The position numbers and the translations under genes were made by a program. 64,000 nt of DNA from Mytilisepta virgata (taxonomy: Eukaryota; Mollusca; Bivalvia; Mytilida; Mytilidae), in NCBI GenBank assembly GCA_028015205.1, contig CM051512.1, forward strand, positions 26,567,139 through 26,631,138. The letters are read 5' to 3'. The notes under the pieces are model-generated. The model was given only the letters and a program-made list of their open reading frames with translations. It was not told where the DNA came from and did not search any database. Shown here one piece after another: positions 1-11,664 of the stretch; the stretch's first letter is position 1; each line of letters begins with the position of its first letter.

Positions 1-92
1 ACGTTCAAGACTCATTGGTAGCCTTGAGCTGTTTTCTTCTCTTTGGTCGGGTTGTTGTCTCTTTGGAACATTCCCCGTTTCCGTTCTTTAAT
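1..92 (+). mobile_element. 3' tail of an RT-type retroelement (copy 1)
   Basis: These bases match 9821-9907 closely, sharing CATTGGTAGCCTTGAGCTG, GGTCGGGTTGTTGTCTCTTTG and ATTCCCCGTTTCC. The second copy lies at the end of an RT-coding remnant, so this is inferred to be the 3' tail of a related element whose body lies left of the window. Confidence 0.6.
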
Positions 93-1582
93 AAACTAAA
101 ATTGCAAATGTTATATATTGAATAATTCTTTATTTCTCTGAATCTCTGGCAGCTAAGACAGTTCCTTACCTAAACTAGCACTTTCTAAAGAGAGTTTGGG
201 GACATCCTTACGTCTGTCACTTTCTTGTGATGTAAACTCCTCTTTTATTTAGGGTATAATTTCTTCATAGAATGATTTACACAAAGTTACATAATTCCTT
301 AGTGCTCACAAACTGGTCGTACAGGGTTCGAATTTCGAAAATTATGAATGTTTTTTTTTTATTTCTACACTTTAAAAAGATGCGCAATAATGTTTTTATA
401 ATTTTCATTTTCAAACATTTTGAAATATATATTGAATTTAAGATTGTGAACTAATCTCGATTTCATTTTTCAGTTTTATTTCTAAACCGTGTTGTCACAC
501 GCAATGTGTAGAGCTTCAGAAAGGTTGTGTAAAATTCATATTTAAACATATCATTGTGAAAGTACTGCAGTATATGAAACCACATGTATGCATGTGTGGA
601 GGTCCGAGTATAGCTGTCATTTACAATATCTAGTTACCATAATCTTCTTGTCTGAAACCATTTTGCCAGTTGGAACGAACTTGACAGCAAAGGCACTTCG
701 GTGGTTCTAATCTAGCTTTGCTTTTATGCATACACGTACATGTGTACGAAGAATACGATTCCCCTTGGGTAGTTCTGCTTGGTTTGTAAAATGCTAGAAT
801 TCTAGAATACCTCAAGCAAATATTTGGTTCCCTTTTGCTACTTTTGTAAGAAAATAGGGACTATACCATGTTGTCTTTGATTTTCTTACAGTAAAAGTTA
901 AATTAGATTTTGAAAGCAAGTCGTGTGTAATAATTAATGGAAAACGCTTGTTGTAATATTTGGAATAGATCTGACTTCTTATTTTTCAATTTTATCAACA
1001 TAAAGTTTATCATAAATTTTCCAAACGATTATGTTTGTTTGTTAATAATTTTTTTATTGCTCTTTAGGTATATTTGTCCTTTTTAATCCTGCATCTCATT
1101 GTTTAGCTTATATAAACATAATAACAAGATGTATCAATACAACATGTTTAAGTTGCAAAAAGTAAAATTATGCTTGTACCCACTTTCATGCAGATATTCT
1201 TTCCAAGTAGAAAACGTTTCACAAGTCCTAAATCATTTGAAGCACAAATAATGCATTGAGGTTCACTTCAGACAATAGACATAAGTACATTAACATATAT
1301 TAGCACAACACTCTACTTCATCTATTTGTACTTTTTTGATACGGAATTATTCATTTTTCATATATATTAATTGCAGTCATAAATATTTTTTTATTCCGTG
1401 TACTAGTAATTGCACAATCGTCATGCTCGTATGACATGTATAATATCACTTTTATAAAGGTATTTGCTATAAATTAGATTTATAAGGTCATATCTTTGTT
1501 TAAAATACCATAGAATGTATTCAATAATCTTGAAATCATCAATTTTTAAGTCTATCCCTTCTCCTATCAGCGAGTAATTACC
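93..1582. other. Intergenic stretch upstream of gene A
   Basis: AT-rich sequence. I see no conserved coding segment, tRNA or repeat with clear ends. Short open frames here are under 62 codons and resemble nothing known. Confidence 0.5.
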
Positions 1583-1613
1583 TCACGTGACAGATATTTC
1601 AACTATATATAAA
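1583..1613 (+). promoter_or_regulatory. Core promoter of gene A: TCACGTGA element and TATA box
   Basis: TCACGTGA lies at 1583-1590, containing the E-box CACGTG. TATATATAAA lies at 1604-1613, 57-66 bp before the ATG at 1670. The paralogue has TCACGTCA and TATAAATA at the same relative spacing, which supports both as real promoter elements. Transcription would start near 1635-1645; that position is inferred. Confidence 0.6.
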
Positions 1614-1669
1614 CCAAACGTTTGCCATTCATTTTTATGAAAAAAAAAACATTCGTGCAGAATAAAAGA

Positions 1670-1955
1670 ATGGGTAAATGGATAGAAAATATAGTAAAGA
1701 TAGCCCTTGCTATGATTCCTGTGATTTGTATAATTGCATTCAGTGTTTCACTTGTAATGCTTGTGATATCGTTGAATCCTGATGTTAAATGGGATGAATA
1801 TTTTGACGATATCTATTCGCCATATTATCAATATTATTTTCATTCTCTGTGGACGAGCATTGATGGTTTTGCCTACGATTCATCAGGTGGTGGTGGAGGG
1901 AACTATAACCAGATGCTATTATTAGTAAAAGAAGGCGGTCAGAAAGTTCACAAAG
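1670..1955 (+). CDS. Gene A exon 1
   Basis: Encodes residues 1-95 plus one base of codon 96. It holds membrane segment 1 and the first outer loop with NPDVKW, a Tyr-rich stretch and a Gly run (SSGGGGG) absent from the paralogue. It ends CACAAAG before GTAAGC; gene B ends at the same codon position. Confidence 0.85.
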
Positions 1956-4900
1956 GTAAGCAAAAAGTTTATCGTCTTCAAAAACTGGGTTTTCTATTTA
2001 ATTTGCCATGTATTAATTATTTCGGCTATTGGGGATATAACTTGTACATATAAGTATAAACTAGACATTGAACCCGCGCGAGCGCGGGAAAATAAGCATT
2101 TTTTTTTTTTTTTTTTTTTTTTTGTGGTGGCCATATTGACTTTAAAAAGTTTTTGCGGCCATGGCATTCGTGGAACAGGAACTCAATGTGGATGTGTTGG
2201 CAGGCTTCCCATAAACTTTCCTGTCAAGTAGGTGGTATCAACTGATAGTTTCATGTCTATATATGCTGTAGTATTCCAGAAATGGATGTTAATGCAAACT
2301 TTAACCAAAGTCAATGAAGCGTGAAATGTAGGTCAACGTGACCTAATTGTCATACGGTTGTTCGTTACTTCCGAAGATGTATCCACTGATGAAGTAGACT
2401 GTATGCCACGTAGAATTACCAAAATGAACCTTAAGGTTCCATCATAGTCAAAATCTATGACGAAAATACAACTACATAAATTGTCAATATGTTTATGTCA
2501 CAATTAATTCTGAACTGGGACTTGATGAAAAGCTTTCATTAAATACACATTTCATAATGCATTACCTTTTTCATTCAGAATAAATATGAAAAAGAATATG
2601 AATAAACATTTCCTTAGTGACGGATGAATTTTTCAAAAGATGCCGTGAGTTAAGTAGAGCATATTTTTGGAAAATAATTGTTCCAATTGTTCATTGTCAT
2701 CATGGGCAGGGCAAGCGAGGCTTAATTTCACAAATAAATCCAATAGACGATAAAAGCATTTTTAGTGTGTCCGAGATAAATTTCGTCATTAATGATAAAG
2801 ATGACCATTTGTTAAAAATATTTTTATCTAGGGCTTACAGGGAATTGTATGGTTGAGATATCTTTAGACAGGTCACACGACAAATAATGTAAAAATGGAT
2901 AATGGTTGGTTTTATCCATTTTGTATGGTTGAGATATCTTTAGACAGGTCACACGACAAATAATGTAAAAATGGATAATGGTTGGTTTTATCACTTTGTG
3001 CAAAGTGAACATCCGAGCAATCCAAAAACCAACTAAGTTAGGAATTCCGCTGAACTTTGCCTTACTTCTTCATAATCTTCAAAGTTCATAATGTTTATAG
3101 TTAGGAGAAATTGCATAATGGTAGAAAAAAACAATCCTGAATACATGAAGCGGAAACATCCCACTCGAAGGAGAATGTTTTTAATTTGTTTTATTCTTCT
3201 TCCGTAATTTCAAACAAAAATACATTTAAAATATGTAAATAATTGTTTATTTAAATCAAGGTGTTAAAATGATGCATTCGGGAACCTTCTAAGGGATATG
3301 TTGGGAGAATTCATACCGGAAAAGTCCATGCAAATTCCATTTGCACATAAACAAAACTGCAGTTTAAAATTTATAAATGCAGATTGTCAAATCCGATAAT
3401 AACCTTTATAATCTGAACCGTTTATTTTGAACCACGCGTTTTGCCGCCTATTCGGCTAATTCGTAAATTTAGTATTATAGATAGTACATTGGAATTTGCA
3501 ATTACACAATATTTGATTTTAATGCTTCAGCCGAAGGATGGATGGATGGATGGATGAATTATATTTTAACGTACAGTGTCAACCGTTAGGTGTATAACAG
3601 GACGAGAACATGTTGATATAATATAAATAGGATCCCTGATTTGTATTAGACTGACACTCTGAGACGGATTTTTAAAGGGCTAGCACAAGAGGTAAATGTC
3701 AGCAGGAAGACATATCACCCCACTCGAACACATTATACTGACTCATAGCCGACCAGTCCTTTGCTCTTACTCCTAGATGCCGCGTGTTTGGCGGAGAAGC
3801 AGCAAATGCCAATTTTAATGTTTTTTGGTTTGCCTGTCCGACGATCGACCACGCGACCTTCCACCCTCGAGGCGAGCACGCTACTATGAGACCACCGAGG
3901 CGGTTGATGCCTCAGCTGAATAACTCGTGACATTATTCTATTTGTTTGAATTTCAATTTTAATTCATTTAATTTTTTTTTGTTTCATTTCTTTTTTAATT
4001 TTTTTATCTATTTTTATTTATTTATTATTCATATATGTTTGTAAGTTACATTTTCTTTTATCTTTTATCGTTGTAGACTTAGTTAAACTTTGAAAATGTT
4101 AAATGTTGTTTCGACTGTGTTGGCACATCTAACTTACAACTGGTAATTCTTTCTCGACATCTGCGTTGACAGTGCATTGACCTGATCACTTGGGTGTATC
4201 TTAGGAAAATATATGAATCCACAGTATACATAACGAAAACTTTTTTCGTTTTTTAATATTTTTCATTACATATCCAGCCATTTAGGGTAATTCTGCGCAT
4301 CGTCCAATTCGGCGCATTAACATGAAAATGATTTGAATGCGCCTAATTAAACGCTGCGCCGAATTAATATAAGAACCGATTTTAAAATTCTTTCCATTTT
4401 CTCGTATCCGACTTAGAATTATAACTTCAGAATAGGATTCTATAGCGAACGGGTTTTATATGGCGAAATAATATCGTGATTTACAAAAGAAATCAATTAT
4501 CTGATTGAAAAATGAGGTTAGAATTATTATTTGATCATACATGAAGAGAGATATATGCAAAGACGAAACATATAATGAAAATCTTGACGTTGTTGAAGGC
4601 CAAAAAGCGTACACAGTCGAAACAATAATCCAACATTTTCAAGGGCTGGTCTTAAACTATAAGCAAACATTTAAGAATCCAGAACTACAAACTAAAATAG
4701 AAATTTATAAATACAAGCAAAGGAATAAGGGAAACTGGCATATATAGTCCAACAGGATAGGCATTTTGTCAACAGTGTTGTTTTGCCGTTTTTCTGGAAG
4801 AAATGGGATATATTGGCAAGGCCAAGTGGTGTTTTGCCGTTTTTCTGGAAGAAATGGATATATTGGCAATGCAAGGAATACACATATTATTTGTCTATTC

Positions 4901-7900
4901 AAGAATCCGTCGACCAAACTTTGTACATCTGCTAATCCAAAATGTTAAAATTTGAATGGGCTTGTCTTTGATATATTAATTGTTATATTCAGTGAGGCGT
5001 ATGAGATGAGCAGGTCAACCAAATTTATTTCTGTAAAAAAAAGGAAATATAATTTTCTTACTTGGAGATAAAATCATCCAGTTTAAATTCCTCAGATAGT
5101 GCTAATACTATAAATTAAAATTCGATAGTGTTTGACCTTAGACGATAGAACATAAGGAAAGTTTTAGTGTGAAAACGGCATTATTACCAAAGAAATTCTG
5201 TGCCACCTTAAGGGATATAAAGTGTATTAAAACAGGGCTTACGTCAGAGATTATTTCGAGATGAATTAATAGGTTTGTTGCCAAATCATATTTGTGTATG
5301 CTTACAGGAGTCAGCGTCCCGATCATATGACAAACACATGCAAACTTTGTTAGGTTTCAGTGTAAAAAGGTGTATAATATCCGATATCTGAAGTTATTTG
5401 TCAACTTTTGGACAAAATTTGCAACTGACACTTGCATAGGTGATTTATGTAAAAAATGAACATAAAAACTGGTGTTTTTTATCCAAGGAATGTTTACACT
5501 AGTGTTTTTTTAACCAGGAATGATTACACTGATGATTTTGAACCAGGAATGATTACACTGGGGTTTTTGAACCAGGAATCATTATACTGGTGATTTTGAA
5601 CCAGTAATGATTACACTGGTAATTTTGAACCATAATGATTACACTTATGATTTTGAACTAGGAATGATTAACTAGGGATTTTGAACCATGAATGTTTACA
5701 CTAGTGTTTTAGATCCAAGTACCATTAAATTCAGTATTCAGGGGGAAATGAATAATGAAAATTTCAAACTTACCAAGATGATTCCCAGAATGAATATGGC
5801 AAATTTTCAACACACTTTCTTTCTTCGCAGCCGTGACAACTGCCTGTCCCTCATTTTTGGTATAGAGATAACCCATTCCATCGTGTGTCTTGATAACAAA
5901 GATGTCATATTTTTTCTCTAATTCTACATTTTTCATTTTCAAGTGACTTCATGTATTGAAGAATTGTTTCATATTCCTTCTCATCCATTTTTTCTAAAAT
6001 TGCGCGCACACACCGCGTCAATATATATTTTATGTTGTACGACTTTTAATGCTATATCATAAAATGCTGGATTGATTCAGATGAATGAAACTGGTTCCCT
6101 GAAAATTATTCTCATTTTAACCCATTAATTTATGTAAACAATGTACCAGTCTACTTTAAACATAAACAACGACATGAACGATATCAAGTTCGACGTTTTC
6201 ACACTATTTACATACAATAGTCTCTAGTAAATAATAGTTGGCCGGAATAAACGCATGGTGGAATTAAAGAACGCTTACAATTAAATGTATAAAAAAAATA
6301 TCTTATATTAATTTTGGTGTACAAGATGTGCACATTTCGTTAATTTACGACAACAGTTCTGCTCAAGGCTGAAAGTGTTGACAATCAAAACAATAATCAA
6401 AGAAGTTGAAGAGCAATTAAAAAATGAACATATGGATAACGGGAAAGGTTAAGAATGAATTAAAATCAATAAACGCCGCTCAATAGATAGAACCCCGGAC
6501 AAAAAAAATAACATAAAATAACCAAAATATTTTTTTATATGCTATTTAATGTATATTATATATGTTTTAGGTGAATGGAAAATACCAATCAGGAAAGAAC
6601 TAACCATTGGTATTGGAATAACTTCTGTGTCACTTCTCATTCTACTGATATCGTTGATTACTCATGCTATCTCGAAGCAAAAATTGTTTTCGGTTATTGC
6701 TCAGATTCTGACTCTTGGCACGGGAGTATCTGCAGGTAAAGGTGTTTACATATGACTTAAAACGGGTTGTGATCATACAGATAAGGATTCTTAAAAATAT
6801 TAAAACTTCCAGTCATATGCCTCATTTAAAAGCAGAATAGAATAGAATATAATAATTTTATTTAACCAATTATTGGCTATCTATTGCATGAATACATATA
6901 AGAACAATATAACTGATTAAGTAAATGAATGAAATCAATACTGATTTAATTACATAAAACAATTACAGTGGAACCTCTGTAAACCGAACAGCTGTGGGAC
7001 CGGAGAAATCGGCCGGTTTTCAGAGGGTCCGGTTTGAGGAGGTTCCGGAAAAGACGTATCTGATCCGCAGAGTGAAACCGGAAGTGTATTACAATGTATT
7101 ATAACAATGTTGTAAAATTGTGCCATGTGCTTACATATGTACATGTACCACGCGCATATTATTTTAATACAATTAAATGTAATTGGCAAATTGTGTAATA
7201 ATATGTGCGTTTTCGTTATTCATCAACCAAATCAGTTTATTTACTTGAGATAAAATTGGAAAATTTTTACACGAATCACAAATATTTTTCATAAAAATGT
7301 TTCGCTTTTGATTAAATACTTTACATTCAAAAATAAAATGACATTCGTCTTCCACATTTCCACATTTCCACTGTTGCAGACTTTACGCAATCGCAAATTT
7401 GAAGGTATATTTTTGTATCGACCCTTTTCAATTTCAAGGCTGTGCGAAATGATGCTAAAAGCTGTAAAACATTTACGCATTTCAAAATTGCCAATAACAA
7501 ATAAATATTTTTCTTTACAAAATGTTTGTTTAAAACCTGAATATGTTCCTAATTTGCCAGTTTGGTTTGTGGCACAAGTTTTCATTTTTTCATGCCACAT
7601 ATTTTTACATCTACCAATAGGTGTTGTCTTTATATTTGTAATACAATCATCACATTATGACTCGTCAACATTCAGTTTTTCCATCAAAAAATATGAACAG
7701 GCTACCCAACTATTTTTTCCAATTCTGTATAAATTCTCACTTTCTTTGAAAGCATGAACAATTAAATCATCATTACAAGAAGATTTCAACCTACTAAAAT
7801 ACTTAATTGTATTCTCCTTCTTATGAACTCCAACTACATATTTTAAAAATTTAATATGTAGTTTTTCACATAATAAATTTTCTACAGAGCTCTCAATTAT

Positions 7901-10900
7901 ATAATCTTTTCTTTTTTACTTTGGATGAGGTGGTATAATTATTGCAACATTATTGAAGCTTTACCTTTTAAACTACATGTGAAACAAATCATATCAACCA
8001 ATGCTTAAAGAAGTAAACAAGAAATAAAAATGTACAGGCATTCATTGAATAGACGAATTTCTCATTATCATTATGGACAAATAGCGCCGTTAAATCTGTG
8101 GCCAATTTGCCCAAATAACATTATTCTAGACTATCATGTTGTAGCTCTGTATTCTGACGTCATGAATTTCCAGGAAACTGCCGTAGCTGAAATTTCGTCT
8201 ATCTTTATAACTAAATTGTCGATGAATTGTTTTGGGGGGAATGGAGCATCTTGTCCAGTTCAAGTAATGCAAATATATTTCGAATCTCTTTTCCCTCGTT
8301 TACAGATCTGTTCGTGTACCTCTTACCTTCAACCTATGGTTTTCAATGTTTTAGGTCTTGGGCACCACAAATGAGTCGTAAATCGACGTAATGTGTAAAT
8401 CTTGTGAATCTAAATTTGTGTCATATTTACAAGTGTTCCACCAGACCATCTCAACTTCTAACTTCTATTTTAACAGCTGTCAAAACGGGCCTCCAACGTT
8501 GTTGTGAGACAAGCTATTCAAGAAGTGGTATCAATCATGTGGATATTAAAGAACTCCAAAGAATTAAAGGATATTTTGCGATCTCGGTCCATTTCAGTCT
8601 GTAACAGCATAAACACATTTCATTTTTCTACCCTCTATACCACCATTCCTCATTCACAACTGAAGGAGAAGTTAAAAGATCTAATCCATCGATGCTTTCA
8701 AAAACAAATGGCAAAGCAGATACACAAACCTTGTCATTGGTAGAGATAAATCATAATTTGTTAAAAACCACTCTAAACTTAACAAAAAATATACAGAGGA
8801 CGAAATTGTCCTGATGATTGAATTTTTGATCGACAACATATTTTTTCTATTTGATGTGTTTTCCAACAAACAATCGGCATTCCTATGGGTACGAATTGTG
8901 CACCACTCCTGGCCGACTTGTTCCTTTACTCATATGAGGCAGAATTCCTTGACGGGCTTCTTAAGGAAAAAACAGAAGAAGTCAGCCCGTACCTTTAATT
9001 TCAGCTTCCGCTACATAGATGATGTTTTATCACTCAACAATTCATGTTTTAGGGATTTCTTAGATCTCATATATCCCAATGACATTAAGGATACCACAGA
9101 CACTTCCAAGTCTGCATCTTATCTTGACCTTCACCTCGAAATTGACACAAGAGGAAGGTTGAATACAAAACTTTACGACAAACGGGATGACTTTGACTTT
9201 CCAATCGTCAACTTCCCATTTTTGAGCGGCAATATTCCAGGAGCGACGGCGTAAGCAGTATATATTTCACAGGTCGTACTTTATTCCAGAGCTTGTGGCA
9301 TATACATTGACTTCCCGGACAGAGCCCGACTCCTGACAGAAAAGTTGCTCAGACAGGGGTATGTTGCTCCTAAGTTGGAGTTATCCTTATTTAAGTTTTA
9401 TGGACGTCATCATGACTTGGTTGACAGGTATGAAAAAACCGTTTCATAAATGAAAATAGACCTTTTCCATTGATTTTATCCCTTCATCATACCGGATTTG
9501 ACATTGGCAGCATAGTGGGTGTCCTGCAGGAAGCAGAGACTGCTTACTCTTCCGGAGCACCTGAGTCTAACCCCGGTTTTTTGGTGGGGTTCATGTTGTT
9601 CATATGTATTTAGCTTTTAATTGTAATGCATGTATTGTTTTGGTCTTCGTTGTTCTCCGGAGTTTGTCAGTTGTTTCGATTTTTCCCTCCTTCGAATATC
9701 CCTTTGGTATTTCTTGACTTTACTTACTATATATAAAAATCTAAACGTATTTAAGGATTTATCGTATTTTTTTTTAACTCTATGAAGAAAAAACCTCTCC
9801 GGGTGCGGGATTTTCTCGCCGCGTTGAAGACCCATTGGTAGCCTTGAGCTGTTTTCTGCTCTTAGGTCGGGTTGTTGTCTCTTTGTCACATTCCCCGTTT
9901 CCATTCTCTATTCTATCAATCACGTGGTGCACACTAAATAACCTGCGTATAATTTTATTCCAACGGTTATTTTGGCGTCTACAACGTTAGAATTCCCTTT
10001 AATGACGTTAAAGTGAAAACGAACATTTAGTCTATGATATGACTAGTCAAATGACGCGTTATATCCAATGTTAAATTACTTTAAAATAAACATTATTTGT
10101 GCGGCTTATAAAAATAGGGTGCACTTCATCTCCGCGAAAAAATCCTGTATATCCGCGAATAAAAACATTTCATCTCCGAGAGTAAGTATATTTCAACTCC
10201 GCGATATAATATTATATTGCCTATTACTAGAATTGTTTACATTTAAAATGATAACTCCGAAGAACATTGGGGGCCTTCGCACAGTTCAAATGTCTGTCTG
10301 AGCAGAATACTAGAACCCAACAGCTTTAACGTATTACGGACGGGAAATGTCCCCAGATAAGTACCTTCCAAACTGATCAGTCACGATGCCGGCCTTGCGT
10401 GTTTCCCAGTACTGCACCTATACACGACATCGCCATTTTTCAGAACATTAGCTTTTCTGTACGTAAAATTGTTTTAAATAACGCATTTATTACCATGATC
10501 AGTTTTGGCGTGTATCAAATCCATCTTGTATAGGCAAATTTTTACAGAACTCTAAATTATGAATCGAGTGAGTGGAATTAAGCTCATGGCGTTTTTCCCT
10601 GGGTTGTATACTTTAACACATTTACAATTTACCTGGTCAACAGGTAATTCGCGGTATGCATTTGTCACGGAGATGAAGTATGACCGTTTTCAAAAATTCG
10701 AAGAGGTGAAATGCAGACAATTATTATAGAATATGAAAATTTTAAATGACAAAGGCATAATTAGCAATTATTTTACAATGCATGTTATTATTTAAGAAAT
10801 TGTTTCTTATATTAAAATACATTGTATACACTGTAGGTTATTTCACTATACACTCTACGATAACTTTTAAAAGTTCACTTATGGAGGCTCTGTCTGATTC

Positions 10901-11108
10901 TGGTAAAGCCATGTACAACCCAGAAAAGGAAACGATGAAGCTTGGATTTTTAATTGCCAGATATGGTGGAATTTTAACGCTGATTGCCTGTTTTCTTCTT
11001 CTTTTGAATATATACCTGTATATAAAATATGGAGAAGGAAAGTGGATTTGGCAGCGAAAAGTAGAGATTGGACCAGAAGATGAAAAAACTGAAAATACCA
11101 AAATTTAA
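1670..11108 (+). CDS. Gene A: four-pass membrane protein, claudin/PMP22-like layout (3 exons)
   Basis: Joining 1670-1955, 6571-6735 and 10837-11108 gives a 240-residue protein; both introns are phase 1 with GT-AG ends (GTAAGC...TTTTAG and GTAAAG...CTGTAG). The ATG at 1670 was chosen because the protein then aligns from residue 1 with gene B; the in-frame ATG at 1637 would add 11 residues with no counterpart. Predicted membrane segments are near residues 11-35, 106-129, 134-155 and 190-213. The first outer loop has SLNPDVKW and HSLW; the second has MYNPEKETMKLG, and the cytoplasmic tail starts GKWIWQR. Loop size and the NP...K.G pattern before segment 4 recall claudins, but the loop-1 cysteine pair is absent. 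I do not recognise the family; its role is unknown. AATAAA lies 8 bp after the stop. Confidence 0.8.
2072..2087. repeat. GC-rich perfect hairpin
   Basis: CCCGCGCGAGCGCGGG is a 7-bp stem with a two-base loop, surrounded by AT-rich DNA and followed within about 15 bp by a run of some 23 Ts. It could be a relic of a mobile-element end. Confidence 0.6.
2845..2996. repeat. 76-bp tandem duplication
   Basis: TTGTATGGTTGAGATATC begins at 2845 and again at 2921. The two 76-bp units are almost identical, so the duplication is recent. Confidence 0.85.
3522..3920 (-). mobile_element. tRNA-headed SINE, family 2 (copy 1)
   Basis: Element about 3536-3906 on the minus strand. Its head reads CGCCTCGGTGGTCTCATAG, then GCGTGCTCGCCTCGAGG (box A-like) and GCGTGGTCGATCG (box B-like). 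The body shares GCAAAGGAC, CATTTGCTGCT and ACATGTTCTCGTCCTG with 40925-41195. It ends in a GGAT tetranucleotide run. Flanks ATGCTTCAGCCGAA and ATGCCTCAGCTGAA form a 14-bp target duplication with two differences. Confidence 0.75.
4286..4373. mobile_element. Short MITE with GGGTAATTC ends (copy 1)
   Basis: About 88 bp beginning GGGTAATTCTGCGCATCG and ending TGCGCCGAATTA, which are imperfect inverted ends. It is very similar to 23143-23232 in gene B. The two lie in non-equivalent introns, so they are separate insertions. Confidence 0.65.
4779..4872. repeat. 51-bp tandem duplication
   Basis: TGTTTTGCCGTTTTTCTGG starts at 4779 and 4830. The two copies differ by a single-base indel in the first part. 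Confidence 0.8.
5471..5715. repeat. Minisatellite, about 30-bp unit, roughly eight copies
   Basis: Units of the form GGAATGATTACACTG followed by GTGATTTTGAACCA repeat with point changes and small indels. It lies directly beside the antisense integrase-like exon. Confidence 0.8.
5774..5988 (-). pseudogene. Antisense exon with H2C2 integrase-type zinc-binding start (KRBA2-like fragment)
   Basis: Read on the minus strand, an ATG at 5988 begins MDEKEYETILQYMKSLE. After a frame change the sequence continues YDIFVIKTHDG, then KKESVLKICHIHSGNHLG, and ends exactly at a consensus donor (CTTG before GTAAGT, with GT at 5773-5772). CHIHSGNHLG resembles the first half of the H2C2 zinc-binding motif of retroviral-type integrases and KRBA2-like domesticated proteins. 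The frame break near 5925-5945 suggests a decayed copy, or a mis-read start. No downstream exon was found. Confidence 0.45.
6571..6735 (+). CDS. Gene A exon 2
   Basis: 165 bp, the same length as gene B exon 2. It starts in codon 96 (GEWKIPIRKEL) and covers membrane segment 2 (ITSVSLLILLISLITHAI) and most of segment 3. It ends TCTGCAG before GTAAAG. Confidence 0.85.
6830..7930 (-). mobile_element. LINE remnant: 3' end of ORF2 and tail
   Basis: On the minus strand, segments in changing frames read WHEKMKTCATNQTGKLGTY, GRYKNIPSNLRLRKVCNSGN, and after a frame shift EDECHFIFECKVFNQKRN. This is the C-x2-C...H...C region typical of the end of LINE ORF2, and it matches the LINE pieces near 34060-34507 and 35635-35743. 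The 3' tail is an ATTCT-rich run at 6835-6860. It is 5'-truncated, frame-broken and carries a small hairpin insertion. Confidence 0.65.
6966..7058. mobile_element. Short hairpin MITE remnant
   Basis: ACAGTGGAACCTCTGTAAAC faces CGGTTTGAGGAGGTTCCGG in inverted orientation, with the inner pair CCGAACAGC/GGGTCCGG. The GTGGAACCTCT end is like those of Tc/mariner-type elements. It sits within the LINE tail. Confidence 0.5.
8355..9907 (+). mobile_element. RT retroelement remnant (probably Penelope-like), most complete copy
   Basis: Frame-broken plus-strand coding. Near 8440-8740 it reads SILTAVKTGLQ, then FSTLYTTIPHSQLKEKLK; at 8878-8930 GIPMGTNCAPLLADLFLYSY; at 9010-9230 FRYIDDVLSLNN, then SASYLDLHLEID and DFPIVNFPFLSGNIP. 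Near 9400 it reads FKFYGRHHDLVDRY. IDD occupies the catalytic RT position. A 3' UTR with CTTACTCTTCCGGAGCACCTGAGT (split CTTACTCTTCC / GGAGCACCTGAGT) is shared with 32279-32672 and 58085-58975. At 8366-8395 lies a degraded CTGATGAGTC...GACGAAAC motif of the kind found in Penelope-like elements. Penelope affiliation is inferred; the RT itself is clear. Confidence 0.7.
9916..9946. repeat. Half copy of the 63177-63270 palindrome
   Basis: AATCACGTGGTGCACACT followed by AAATAACCTGCG matches one arm of the hairpin element at 63177-63270. No second arm is visible here. Confidence 0.5.
10837..11108 (+). CDS. Gene A exon 3 (terminal coding exon)
   Basis: Starts GGTTATTTC after CTGTAG and ends at TAA 11106-11108. 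It encodes the end of segment 3, the second outer loop (MYNPEKETMKLG), segment 4 and a charged tail of about 27 residues (GEGKWIWQRKVEIG...). AATAAA at 11116-11121 is a likely poly(A) signal, giving a very short 3' UTR. Confidence 0.85.
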
Positions 11109-11664
11109 GTGTTGAAATAAAACTCCATTCATTCATTTATGGAGGTATAATTGTGTGTTTTAACAATTTAAATTTATCTGCTGAATTTTTGTGATCACCG
11201 CCATAAATTATAGTTAATCTTTTTAACACAGTGCGAAGACCTGAGCATTGGATCTTAGTAAAATCAGGTTGAACTTTATACTAGCATTAGTTGCATACAT
11301 ATTTTATAAATTACATGTATAGTCTTGCATGTACATGCATGATCAGCTACATTTATACATTTATATCTTCTGATGAGGTAATGAGTATCAATGCGAAGTG
11401 ATAAAAAGAAATTGAATTGCACCAGACAGTATTACGATTATTTATTTTTTATTAAATTATATACGATTCCCCTTTATCTTTAAATTTTTGTTTCCTCCAA
11501 GATTATTTTTCCTCTTAATTTTCATCTTAAATTCCATAAACAGTTGTAAACGTCTTTCGTATATACCAAGAACTCAATGTTGTTTCTATCAGTTTAGAAT
11601 GCATTTCTGTCAAAAAAACTACACGATAATACTAGTAAATCCTGCATGTAAAATGAATAATTGG

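Larger units (their letters stand above)
1956..6570 (+). other. Gene A intron 1
   Basis: 4,615-bp phase-1 intron. It holds a GC-rich palindrome (2072-2087), a poly-T run (about 2100-2123), a 76-bp tandem duplication, a SINE (3536-3906), a short GGGTAATTC MITE, a 51-bp duplication, a 30-bp minisatellite and an antisense integrase-like exon. The rest shows nothing recognisable. Confidence 0.75.
6736..10836 (+). other. Gene A intron 2
   Basis: 4,101-bp phase-1 intron. It is filled largely by an antisense LINE tail (6830-7930), an RT-element remnant (8355-9910) and palindrome-derived debris near 9916-9946. CATCTCCGCG at 10128 and its inverse near 10668 hint at another MITE. Confidence 0.7.

Noticed and set aside
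1622..2053. 143-codon reading of gene A exon 1 with upstream TTG start and read-through past 1955
   Set aside because: The paralogue alignment fixes the start at the ATG at 1670 and the exon end at the GT at 1956; the extra residues have no counterpart.
2617..2856. 79-codon frame MTDEFFKRCRELSR
   Set aside because: It lies in gene A intron 1, has no recognisable motif, and its 3' end falls in a local tandem duplication.
7308..7757. 149-codon plus-strand frame
   Set aside because: It is the complement of the LINE ORF2 end, whose motifs are readable on the minus strand.
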